From Plenodomus lindquistii (taxonomy: Eukaryota; Ascomycota; Dothideomycetes; Pleosporales; Leptosphaeriaceae): a DNA stretch of 64,000 bases. Positions 41,281 through 54,450 of this stretch are shown here, piece by piece. The stretch's first letter is position 1; the number at the start of each line of letters is the position of its first letter. The stretch covers positions 868,001 to 932,000 of the forward strand of contig JANUWI010000015.1 of NCBI GenBank assembly GCA_025504975.1, written 5' to 3'. The notes under the pieces were generated by a model, which made no database searches, had not been told where the DNA came from, and saw nothing but the letters and a program-made list of their open reading frames with translations. The translations under genes and the position numbers were made by a program.

Positions 41281-41740
41281 AATAGCTATAATATAAAGTA
41301 GCTAGTATTAAAAAAAATATAAAAGTTAGTTTTTAAAAATAGGTATTATATATAAATAGAGGTAGTTTATTACTAAAATAGTAAAAGTACGCTTCTAAAA
41401 AAAGTAATAAGTATATTTAAAATAACTAAATATATTACTTACTTATTTATATAAATTAAATATAATCTACTAGAAAAGTATTTTAATATTTCTATATACT
41501 TATGTAATAGCTATAATAGAAGCTATTATATCTATTATTAGCTAGTATATATATCTACTATTAGCTATTATATATATCTATTACTAGTTATTACGTATAT
41601 CTATTACTAGCTATAATAAATACTATTATAGCTATTAATTACGTAATATATAATGTTATAGAGCTGTCTATTAAACTAGTATTTATATTATCTATTTATA
41701 GTCTATAGTTTTTATCTATTATAGAGGGATTATAATACTA
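41281..41740 (-). repeat. 5' LTR of the Gypsy element
   Basis: Partner of 34811-35270, identical in length. About 92% identical by hand count, with only about two transversions. Substitutions run in both directions between copies, as expected if each LTR was RIP'd independently after insertion. I did not recognise a tRNA primer-binding site on the inner side (left of 41281). Confidence 0.9.
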
Positions 41741-44700
41741 GAATATTTATATTAGTTTTTAAATACTATATTAGAAAATATGTAATATATATTATTTATA
41801 AAATTATTATATTTATACTTTACTATTATAGTATAGTTATATAGTAGTATTATACTATATTTATTTATACTAATAGGTTTACTTATAGTATATAGTATAA
41901 ATTACTATTTTTTTTTACGCTAAACTAAAATTAGTATATCTAAGTATAAATTAGTTTAGTAGCTTTAGCTCTAGTATTTAGCTTTTACCTAAGTTATTAA
42001 CGCGTGTAGAATTTTTTAAAGTAGTATATTTTTAGGCGTACTAGTACCTATATAGCTACTTATATAATAAAAAAAAGTTATATAATTTTATTTTTTATAG
42101 TTTAGATAAAGAGTATAACTATATTTATACTTTAAATTTATTTTTAGAATAATATAATGTAGTAATATAGATATATATTTTTATTTAAACTAACTATAAA
42201 TATAAAATAGCTATTATAAGTTTAACTTCTAATTACTCTATAAGTTTTTTTAACTCTAGAAAGTATAGTAAACGCGGTATAGCGTAGATAATTTAAATTT
42301 TTTTTTAATTTTCTCTAGATTTATAAACTTTAATACACCTTTAATATATTTAAAAAATACTAGTAATTTACTTTAAGTCTTTATATATACTATAGCTTTT
42401 TAAACGTTTATATTAGTATATATACATCTAAATATCTTTTTAGAGTAACTAGTAGAGTTAAAGGCGTGTAGTTTAAAAAATATTACCTTTACTAGTAATA
42501 GATTAGAAATCTACTAATTTATTATTATACCTAGGCTATTAGAGTTATAAAAAAAAGCTAATACGCTATATACTATTAATAGCTATAGATTTTAAAAGGT
42601 CTACTATTTACTTATATATTTCTATATACTGCCTATTTTTTTTTATTTATATTAGTTTATTCTATTTAGTTTAGAAGTATACTAATAATATATAGTATAT
42701 AGTATTTTTAGTATTTTAACTACTATTTTAAAATTTATTTTTAAAGCTAGAAAAAAAGATAACTAATACTAGTACTAGTATTTTTAACCTTAGTTAATAT
42801 ATTACATCTAATCTAGTTTAAAATAATCTAGATAATAGAGAAAAAGAGCTCTAGATGCGTTTTATACTTATAAAATAAATTATCTCTATCTATAGTTATT
42901 AAAGATAAAGCTTAGTTAGGTAGTTATTTAAAAATAAATTGTTTTTTATAGTAAAAGAAAACTTTTACGTTAAAATCTATAGATAAGGCCTTAAATAGCT
43001 TAATTAAATGCTTTTTAAATATATTTAGGCAGATTTCTAATAGATCTAGGTCTTACTAGCTTAATTCCTCTATTTTTTTAGACTTAAACTCTAGTTTATA
43101 AGCTAAATGTTTAAGTTAAATTAGCTAAAGTAGATAGCTAGATAATATTATATTAGTACTTTTCTCTTTAGGCAATCTCTATAATTTTTAATCTAATTTT
43201 ATTAAAAATAAATACAATTACTAGTATATATAATCTATAGTAAATAATAATATAATAGACTACGTATTAGATTCCCTCTATTAAATAATATAGAGAGTAG
43301 GTCTAGTGCAAGAAAACTTATAGTAGTTTTATAGTAGCAATTCTTTTATAGAAATTATATAATATAGAACTACGTATATTAGATATATTTCTAAACTAGG
43401 TGCTAATTAAAAAAAAGGGTTTTTTAACTAAAGTATAATAGGTTTAAGTACTTTTACGTGCCTAAAAAACGTTTTAAATATTAGAATAATACTATTAATA
43501 GAAAGTATTTTTTAAAATAGCTTTTTATAAAGTATGTTATTAGTTACGCGTAGAAAAATAAAATTTTCTTTAAACTTTATAGAAATTATTTACTAGTTTT
43601 TTACACTTTACTTAAGCGCTAGCTTTTCTAATAATATAACTATTTTTTTATTATAGGTATATTTTTTATTAGCTATTATTATAGACTATAGTATATATAT
43701 TTAGTTTAGGTAATTTTTAAGCTTCTATCTATAAATATATTAGAGAATAGTAAAATAGCTTTAATATATAGATATACTTACCTAGTTATACCTCTAATTT
43801 AAAATTTATAGAAATAAACTAAATTAGAATTCTATCTATAAAGTATAGAAAGGCTCTAACTTATTAAACGCGTTTATAAACTAGTTTTTCTATAGTATCT
43901 AATTTATATTCTTACGTTTATTTAGTAAAAGTAATACGCTCTACTAATTTACTATCCCTTTTCTACTTTTATAAAAAAGGTATAAAATTTAAAGATATTT
44001 CTTTTAATTACTAAAAGGCATATAAATATAATAATATCTCTAGATGTTATTAATAATAGATTTTAGTACATTTAATTAGATTTTAGCTATAGATTATAAA
44101 TTTATAGTAACTTTATAATAACTACCTAAATAATAAAAATCTATTTAAATCTAGATAGTAGTATTAGCCTAAAAGGCTATTTAAATAGAATCTAGATAGT
44201 TTTTACTATATAGACACGCTAACTAAAGTAAAATTAGTAGTTTAAATTAAAAAGGCGTAGTAATACTAAATAGCAATAGCCTAGAAATTTCTAGGTTATC
44301 TAATTAGCTCTATAGATAAAAAAAGCTAATTAGAACTAGTATATTATATTAAAAGTTAGATTTATAGTAGTTTATATTACTATTGTTTACTATATTAGAA
44401 TTATATTATAGATGCTAAAGTATAATCTAAATAGTACCTAGAAAGTACTTTTTTTTATCTATACTTTTTATATTAATAGATAGTTTATAGACTTAATTTT
44501 AGCTAGTTTTTAATTTTATTATATAGTAGCTACTTTATAGAAATCTAATAGTCTACTAATTTTATATAGTGTCTAGAGACTATAAGTTTCTATAATAGTT
44601 ATAAATAAAATAATAAATATACTTTTTTAGAGATATAGCTATAGAATTTTTAGATTAGGTATAAGCTATCTAAAGTAAAATAAACTACTATTTAAAATAT

Positions 44701-47700
44701 AAAAGAGGTCTAGTAGGTATTAATACAACTTTAAAAAACCTTTATAATTAGTATCTATTAATAGTTCTATTTATTAGTAAAAATAAAAAAAAAGTAGTAT
44801 AAAATTTATTATTTTTTAATTATAGTAGTTTTATATTCTATAGAATAGCCTAGCTAAGCGTAGATCTAAAATTTTAAAATAGTAAATATCTAATTTACGT
44901 AGCTAGCGTAGATTCTAGAGTACTATATTCTAAAAGGTAGCTAGTATAAAACTACTTTAAAAAGTATTGTTATAGAGTAAACTAGTTACTAAAGAAAACT
45001 TTAATATCTATAGCTATAATACTAGCTAGAACTATAATTAGCTAGTTACTTTTCTACTTTATTAATATTATATACCTATTTATTAATAATTTTAATACCT
45101 ATAAAAAAAGTCTAAGTATAGTTTATAAAAGATTTAATATTATACTTTATATTTTTTAACTTGTTATTATTACTACCTATAGTAAAACGCAGGATACTAT
45201 ACTATTAGAGAACTCTAATTAATACGTAATACTAACTCTATAAAGTAAAATATATAGACCTTTTTTAAAATACTATAAATTAAAAGTTATAATTATATAG
45301 CATATTAAAGCTGCTTAAAAATTAAAATATAAAAAATATTTACTTTTCTCTATAGTATACTTTAAAGCTTTTTTTAAGTTTACTATATAGTATGTTTCTA
45401 AATATAGTACTATTAAATTTAACTTTATTAAAGCTACACGTAGCCTATATATAGTAGATAGTAAGTATTTAAATTATTTATAGAACTTTCTCTAGCTATA
45501 TATAATAAATAAAACTAAAAGAAATATTATTATTAACTATATAGTATTTACTTTTACTATAGATAGTCTACTTTCTAGTATATATAGTAAGTTTAATTTT
45601 CTCTATCTTTATATAATATACTAATTCTCTATTTAGCATTTAAATCTATAGATATATTTAGAAGGTTATACTTTAATTCCTACTAAAATATATTTTTATA
45701 AGTAAATTTATTTACTAATAAACCTAGTTTAACTAGATAGTATTAGTTATTAATTATAAAGTATAAATAATATTACCTAGATATTAGTTTAGAAGCTATA
45801 AAGTTATCTAAGCTTTACTAAAATATAATAAAGTAGACTAAATTTAACTTCTAGACGTTTTATAGCTTTATAATATACTTTATCTATTTTTATTACTATC
45901 TAGAATACTTACTTTACTATAAACACTTTTACTATAATATATATATATATATCTATAGAACGCGTAATATAGAGATAGAATACTTATATTATATAAATAT
46001 GTATATTATATACTAAATATAGAATTAGATTACTATAATACTAAAGCTTTCTACTATAGAAAGTTATTTACTTATTTTAGATAGTAAAGAAATCTAAAGT
46101 ACTTTTACGCTTTAGGTTTTATAAGCGTTTAAAATTTATAGAAAGCTTTTTTACTCTATCTATAATAAATTTAACCTAGTTTTTAGAATAAATATAGGTA
46201 GGTAAATACGCTTTAGACCTAGTATATTCTAATATATATCTAGATAGCTTAATTACGTTTATATTTTTTTTATAGTAGAGCCTATATAAATATATCTTTA
46301 CGTTTAGAAAACTAGCTATAGTAGTTTTTACCTAATAAAAATATAGATTAACGTTTTTAATTACTAGAGTTAGTAGTATATTTTTATTAATTATAATAGA
46401 TAGTCTCTATAGTAATTAAAAAATAGAATTTTATATTAATAAAGTTTATAGATCTAATACAATTATATTTAGTAGCGTAGAATCTATTTCTAATATATTA
46501 AAGGTTAAAGTTACTATAACTATAATAGTAGTCTCTAATTTAAAATTATATATTCTATTAAACTATAATAAATCTAGAAAAAAGTAAAGTAAATAACTTT
46601 TAATAGTATTATATAGTTTCTAATTACCTTTAAACTATAAATATTATAGACTATAAAATATAAAAAATAAAGTTTATATACGCAATGCGTAAAATACTAG
46701 TATAAAGTAACTTTATATAGCTAATAGAATAGAAATAAAGTTTAGGCTATATCTATAGTACTTTTTTACTTCTCTACTAAATATATCTATAGATTAGGTC
46801 TTTTTTAAAATTGTAGAGTAGGTAAATTTAATAACCTAGTAGCGTCTATAGAGTAGAAGTTATAGGTAATATAGAATTCTTTACTAGATTTAGTTATATT
46901 AATTGGTACTAGCTATACTAAAGGCCTAGATAGTCTATAAATTATTACGTAGTAGTTATAACTAAAGAAAACTATATCTAACTACTTTTCTCTCTAATTT
47001 TAGTAACTATTTAGTGTAGTTATTAATATATAGAGTAGCTAGTAGAACTACTAGAATTAGATAAAAGAATATAAATAGTATAAGTACTTTTAAATTAATA
47101 TAACTCGAGATAAAAAGATTGCCTTTAATAATATTAATAAAATGCTAGAGCTAGAGAGGTATACTAAAAAGCACTTTAAAATACAAGACTTTAGTAGTGT
47201 TATTTAAGCGCTTTTTACTTTATTATTCTTTTTCTAGCTTTAAAAAGCTTTTATAATAAAGGGCAAATTGTATATATACTAAAGTATTATTTACTTTTAG
47301 AGTTTAGATCTAGAAATACTAGTAAAATAAGTATTAGATAAGAATTTAAAAGTATATTTTATTACTTTAGATAGTAATATTCTAGATTCTATTAAATATA
47401 TAGAGATTTATGCAATGTATAGATAGTTTTATAAACTAGTTAAATTCTAGTTTAAAAATTTATAATAAGATATTATAATCTATTTAAAGCTAAATTACTT
47501 ATACTAATATAAAATTAGTAGATTTCTAGTATTAATTATACGCCTTTCTACTTTATAAAAGTTAGAAGTAGACTTTAGAACTCTAGATTATAAAGGCCTC
47601 TAATAGAATAATAATTATACCTACGCGAAATCTAAAAAGTAAAATAGAGCTATTTTTTTTCTAATTAAAGTTATAAAGTAATATTATTTTAGAGCTTTAG

Positions 47701-50700
47701 AACTATTATTATAGTTAATAGAAAAATATTTAATAGCTATAACTATACTATATATATTATTACTATATACTTCTAATTTTATAAAAACTAAGTATATTAA
47801 TTATATTTTTACTTAATAGCTTAATAGGCGTAGTAAATTTTCTATTTAGTAGTTAAAAGTGTTATATAAAGTAGATTTATAGAAAAAATATTACATTTTA
47901 AAAAAAGTAGTATAATATTAGTTATTATAGGCAAGCGCCTATATAAAATAACTTTAAAAAAAGTCTAAAAGGCTTTATTAACTATTAAACTACAATTATA
48001 GATCTATTTTAATATACTAGACTTAAAGGCTATCTAGTTAGTAAATTAATTTATAACTAATAGGTTTTTAGTTATATGCTTACGCCTTTACTATTGTTAT
48101 TTAATACTTCTAGAATTATACTTTTCTATAGTTTTTTAGAGCTGCGTATAGCTTTTCTATACTACTTCTATCTAATTTATAATATCTTTTTAGTATTTAA
48201 AAGAAGTATTAACTTTCTATTTAACTTTATTAATTTACTAGAAGAATATAACTTCTAGCTTTTAAATATTATACTTTAATTATCTAACTTACTAGTAAAA
48301 ACTTTATACCTTTTTAATAATTTTTATTAAAACAGTTATATTACCTACATAAAGCTTGCCTATTATATTAGTCTTTTATTATAGAAAAGTAGAATTATTA
48401 AAAAAGCTTAATTTCTAAGTAAAGTTCTATTTTTAGTTATTTATAGGTAGTAATCTATACTCTACTACGTTTCTAGATTTACTAGTAACTAATATATCTA
48501 GTAAAAGCTATAGTTTAATCTAGTTATAGAACTAATTATTAAAATTGCTTAAATTTATATTTTAAAATAGGCGTAATTTTAAAAGTTAAAATAAGTAATA
48601 TAGTACTTCTAGAAGATTTTAAGCTCTAATTTATATAGTTAGAACATAATTCTCTACTAAAAAGCGTTAGTCTATATATTAACGTAGTATAGTATTAATA
48701 AACTAATTTAATAGATATAAACTATACTATTTAAACGCTAGCTAGAAGTATCTATAGAAAATAAAAGTAACTATACTATAGCTAATATAGCTACTAGTAT
48801 AAAAATAAGTAATTTACTATACATAAATTTTAAATATAGGTAAGTACTTCTACTTATTAGTTTTATAGTTTTTATTAATTAAATAAAATATTATAAGTAA
48901 AGCGTAGAGTTTTCTACTAATCTTTTTATATAAATTATTAAAGGTAAAAATAGTATTTATACGCTAAGCTTTATAAAGCTAATATATAGATAGAAACTTC
49001 TAGCCTTTTAACTTTAAATATACTAGTATTCTATAGTATGCTTTTAGTACACGTATTCTATAACATAATAATACTACGTGTAATAATACTAGAATAAACT
49101 AGAAAATAAATAAAATATAGCTAAAGTTCTATATTATAATTTTAATTTTTTAAAGGAATAATATTTATAATTTAGAAAGGCGTATAATAGTTATCTAGAG
49201 CTTTTATAGAAAATTATAGATTATATTAGATTAATTAATAATAAACTATAAGTCTATACGCTAAGCAATATTACTAGCTAGCTCTAGAATATCTAGAGCA
49301 TCTATAATATTATTATAGAGTTAGTAAAAAATATAGTACTTCTCTAGTTAAAAGATTATTCTAAAAATAACGCTATTTTTTAGCTAAACTATTTTATAGA
49401 CTAAAATTTCTCGCTGTAGCAGCGCTGCGTAGAGGTAGAGAATAAATATAAAAAAATAAAAATAAGTAATTAAACTTTAGAATTAGAGAATATAAATTTA
49501 TAAAAAGTATTAAAAATAACTACTTAAAAGAATAGAAAAGGGACTCTTTAACGCGTAAAAAAAAAAAGGTAAATACATTTAAAGCCTAAGTCTAAAGATT
49601 GCTAAAGTATAATATAAAGTTATTAGTAGTTTTAATATACTTAAGTTTTATTTTTATATTCTACTATTTTTTTAAAACTATTTTATATATAGTAGGTTAT
49701 TTAATTAACTAATATACTTATATTTAATACCTATAGTATAAGTAATTAGGTAAGTAATGTATCTTTTAGAAAAAAAAGCTATAACTATTAAATTAATAAC
49801 TACTATAAACTAGAGCACTTACTTTTTATAGCTTCTAATACTTTATAAACTAGGTAGTATAAATAAATTACTGTAGTTTATTACTATTCTCTAGCTAACT
49901 AGAGTTCTAAACTTTATTAATAATAGCTTTTAGTATAGCTTTAAAGGGACTAGTAGTATAGTTAGCTTTAAAGCTATAGTAAATTACTATATTATATTTT
50001 AAAAGAGTTTTAGTAAATAAGTATTAGAAGTAATATTACTACACTTACTAACTTTTATCTAACTATTAGATAGTATAATTAATACATTTTAAAGATAAAT
50101 TATAGTTAACGTAAATTCTACTTCTATAAAAGTATAAAAGTCTAAAGTTATCTAATTATATATAAGCGTTTTAAAAGTAACTAAATTAAATTAATATTTA
50201 ACTTTTTTACTAATAGTCTTTATTATATAGATATTAAGTTTAGGCGTAGAGTATAGCGTAAAATCTAATAAAAGAAACTTTAGATAGTTAAAAATAGTAA
50301 AAAGTAACTTCTAGAATTTAAATACTTAAATAATATTAAGTAAATTTAAATAGAGTCTACTAGTGCTAATAATTATTTTTAAAAAACTACGTTATACTAT
50401 AATAATTTAATAGAAAGTATTATTTAATAGTAGCTTTTTTTTCTACGCTAAATAAAATAGCTTTATATTTTTAGCTATATAGAGGTACTTATATATATAC
50501 TCTAGATTATTTAAAATAAAAGTGTATACTTTAAAGGTAATACTATTAGTTATAGTTACTAATAGTTTATTTAATACTTTATTAATTATCTCTAGTTACT
50601 TTTTCTAGATTTATAGTATATTCTATTTATTTAAAGACTTACTAAACTATATTATAATTAGTTTACTTCTATTATATATTTATTAAGTTTAACTTTATAC

Positions 50701-53700
50701 TAATTTAATAGAGGTATCTTCTAGTTTACTACCTAAAGTTTTTAGAAAAATTGTAATTCTTTATAATACTATAATCTTTTAAAGTAAAAGTCTAGCTAAG
50801 ATTTTACGTAAAAGTATATATAAAACTTATTATAGCTAGACCTAAAAATTCTATCTCTATACTACTTCTAAAATTCTTATTATATTACGTGCTAGTAAAG
50901 GATTACCTTACTAAAAACTATTAGAAGTTAATAAAATTAATTATATTATTAGAAACTATAGTAGTTATACTATAGTAGTTAATATAGAACCTAGATATAT
51001 ATTTAAATTAAAAAATAGTAAAAACCTATCTATATATATTAAGTATTTTAATTATAAAAATAAATAACTTTATTTTAAAGTTACTTTCTATAGAGAGTAC
51101 TTCTAATTAGCTAAGAAGTTTTAGAGTATAATTATAGCTTTATTTTAAAACTTATTATATAAATATATTATTAGTTTACTTAATAGCGCAGCTTTTAATA
51201 AAATTAAAAAAATAACGCATTTAATTCTATATGTAGTTAATAAGTTATAAAACTACTAGTAAATTGTATTTAATACATTTATATAGCTATATAAAGCTTT
51301 TAAAAAATAGCTTTAATTTATTATATTATTAGATAGATTTATCTAGTACTATACTCTCTTTAATATACCTTCTATAGTATTTAATTTAAAGTACTTAACT
51401 TTTTCTATAATAGGCTATACTACTATTTAGTTAAACGTTTAGTTAGAAGTTAGCTTTAAAATAGTAAAGTTTTTTTTTTTATATTTTATATAATAGTTCT
51501 ATATATCTAATATCTAATTTAGTAACTTATATAGACTATACATAATTAATAGTTAATCTAATAAAAATCTATTAATATATATACTATAAATAGCTATATT
51601 ACTTTAATACGTATATAAAATATTAGATATAATACTTACTATATTAGACTTACTTCTAATTTTAGCTATGCGTTTTTCTATATAAATCTAAAAAACTAGC
51701 TATTTACTTTTATGTAATATATTATAGTATCTATAGATATAGACGTCTAGAATCTATATAGAGTTTTTAATTTTTTTTAATTTCTATATTAAGTATATAA
51801 CTTACGTTTTCTCTATAAAGCGCTAGCTATATACCTAGCTAATTAGAATTTATACTAGCTTCTAAAAGTTTTATTACCTTACTATTACGTTTAAAATCTA
51901 AGTCTAAACTAATAAATAGTACTTTAAAAAGCCTATTTTATATAAAAAAGTAATTTATAGCTCTAGTTATAAAATCTTTTTAGAATTTATTATTAATATA
52001 CTAAATAAGTAAAATGTTTTATACTTTTACTAGTAAATAAAAATAATCTTTTATAAGTTATTAAATATAAAAAAGCTAATCTATAATTCTAATTCTACTC
52101 GTAAAAAATACTATAGTACTAAAGTTTTTTAAGTTAGGTCTACTTCTATAAAGGCTTTCTAGTAGAATATTAATATAGATACTTTTATACAGAACTAAAC
52201 TAAAAAGATATTTTATAAGTGTACTTTTAGATTAAATACGCATTTTAATAGAATAGAGTATATAACTTTAGAGTACTATAAATAAATAGTATTAGAAAAC
52301 TAAAAAAAGTTAGAATTCTATTATAGTAAAATATATATACTATCTAGGTCTAATTTACTATAGATAAAATAAAGTTACTTTTATAATTATAGTATTATAC
52401 ACATTATGCATTATTATAAATATCTATAGCTTATTAAAAAAGAAGTTTTTATAGATTAGAAGTAGAAACTAGTATAGTTAAAATATAACTAGAATACTTA
52501 CTTCTATATATATAAGCTATTAAAGTAGAGGCTAAAATATATATCTAGAGTATAGTTATTATAATAATAGTATAGAAGTAGTATAGTACTTAGAACATTT
52601 TATACGCTTTATACTAGAAATATAGTAAAGTAACTATATATATTAGTATAATTACGCCTATTACCTAGAAGTTTTAATTTATTAGATATAGGCTTATAAA
52701 TTGTTATTTACTATAAAGCTAGAGATAGTAGTTAAATCTAGGCTTTATAACTTGCTAACTAGCTATATTATACTATATCTAATACTTTTAGCTAGTATAA
52801 CTATACTAATAAAGCTATAAATCTAGTAATAACTTTAAAAAAGAAAGTAGAATGTATTAGCTTCTAAATTTATAGCTAGAAGTAGAAAAATTATATTTAT
52901 TATAAATAGTAAAGCGTATTATATACTAAGTTTAGAACTAGATATAAAGTCTACACTAATATAAACTACGTTATAAACTATAAATATAGTAGCTATAACT
53001 ATATTTTTAAATAATATTTTATATTTTAATAGGCTTAAATAACGTATTATTATATAAAAGTAGTATTTTTAAAAGTAGTACCTATAATAGGCAGCTATCT
53101 ATTTTATTTAAAAGTAAATACTAGAGTATAGTATAAAAAGAACTATAAGCCTAATAATAATAATAATATACTATAGTATTAAAGTATAAAAAATCTCTAT
53201 ACTTATTTTTTTAATAGTAATATTTAGTTTAATTTATAGGTATATAGTTAATATACGTTCTATTAATATAAATAGGTAGTTTTTAATAGTATATTTTATA
53301 TATAACTACTATTACTAATTATTTATAACATGTTTTTAAAAAGGCTTAAATAAAAGTCTTTTAGAAAAAAAAATTTTTTTCTATAGAGGTAATAAACTTA
53401 GCTAGCGTTATAACGTCTAGGTCTAGATATATATACATAAAGTAAATAAATAGTACTTTATTTTTAATTTAAAACCTAGTTAAAAGAATTAGCTATTTTT
53501 AAAAGTAGATTTTATAAACTAAAGCTATAGTATTGTAAATACTTTTACTAACTATCTAGAATATAATATATTCTACTCTAATTATAAAAATATTAAGTAA
53601 CTTTCTAAAAGAAAAGCTAGTAAAAAAGAGTTATTAGTATATTTTATACTTTTATTTATATTTACTAAGCCTTTCTATACTATAGTATACTAAAAAGAAT

Positions 53701-54195
53701 ATTTTTTCTAGTTATTTACTAGAGTAGTGCAAAGAACAGGGACCTAGATTCTAGAGAATATATTTAAATAGAGGGTTTAAACATCTAGGTATTTAGTATA
53801 ATATCTATATTATATAAAAGGTCTTTTTTACTTATCTATAATATTATTTAATATAAACTATAAATAGTTATTATTTAAAAAGTAGTAAATCTACTAGTTC
53901 CTCTATTACTACTACTACTTCTATAGGTATTAAAAAAAAGCCTTTACGTACAAGTTCTATTAGCAAATTTATTAAAACTACTTATAATAAAAATAAACTT
54001 TAGAATTCTAAATTTAAAACGTTAGATAGACTATTAGAAAACTTTAATACTATATAGAAATAGAAGAAGTAAATTATTATAGAGCTTAATATTAGCAACT
54101 CTAATGTAATAAATAGAGTAAAATTAGAAAAAAAACTATCTAAACTTAAATAAAAAATGTAAAGAGTGCGTAAAGCTATAAAATAATAGTTTTAA
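41741..54195. other. Unassigned RIP'd DNA, 12.5 kb
   Basis: The longest stretch without an assignable feature. A 60-codon frame at 48076-48258 is among the rejected items. Around 49415-49590 a plus-strand frame is unusually open and reads as a charged helical segment followed by a basic stretch (NRKGTL then RVKKKGK), vaguely like the C-terminal tail of a transposase or gag protein. I do not assign it. I translated parts of 45.0-45.5 and 52.1-53.3 kb and recognised no family. Confidence 0.4.
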
Positions 54196-54201
54196 AATTA
54201 A

Positions 54202-54450
54202 AATAGTCTATCTATAAATATAGAAACTGCGCTACTAATAGATATAAACCTAATATTAAGTCTAGATAGTAGAAAAAGATAAAAAATAGAGATATAGTAG
54301 TTCTAAAATAGAAATAGTCTATCTATAAATAAAAAAACTAAGTTACTAGTAGATATAAATCTAATATTAAGTCTAGATAGTAGAGAGAGGTAAAAAGTAG
54401 AGACATAGTAGGCCTAAAATAAAAATAGTCTATCTAAAAATATAGATTTA
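54202..54450 (+). repeat. 111-bp tandem repeat (37 codons), about 2.2 copies
   Basis: The motif aatagtctatctataaa recurs at 54202, 54313 and 54424 (last as tctaaaaa), period 111 bp, exactly 37 codons. On the plus strand one frame reads NSLSIN then LLIDINLILSLDSR in both full copies, broken only by TAG/TAA at positions where RIP would hit Gln codons. Un-RIP'd this looks like a Ser/Pro/Thr-rich linker repeat. The frame continues semi-open downstream for several hundred bases. Inferred: internal repeat of a dead gene, probably transposon-borne; family unknown. Confidence 0.65.

Larger units (their letters stand above)
34811..41740 (-). mobile_element. Full-length Ty3/Gypsy LTR retrotransposon, RIP-inactivated
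   Basis: This is a 6,930-bp element bounded by 460-bp direct repeats (34811-35270 and 41281-41740). Remnants of protease (about 39.1 kb), reverse transcriptase (38.0-38.36 kb), RNase H (37.44-37.54 kb) and integrase (36.5-37.18 kb) lie between them, in that order on the minus strand. The order PR-RT-RH-IN is diagnostic of Ty3/Gypsy (Copia has IN before RT). The right LTR is therefore the 5' LTR and the left one the 3' LTR. Every domain is interrupted by stops made by RIP, so the element cannot move on its own. The target-site duplication was not resolved because the LTR ends are uncertain by several bases. Confidence 0.92.

Noticed and set aside
48076..48258. A 60-codon plus-strand open frame, hydrophobic and Leu/Phe/Tyr-rich
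   Set aside because: Same reasoning: chance frame in AT-rich DNA. The surrounding sequence is not open in that frame and no motif is visible.
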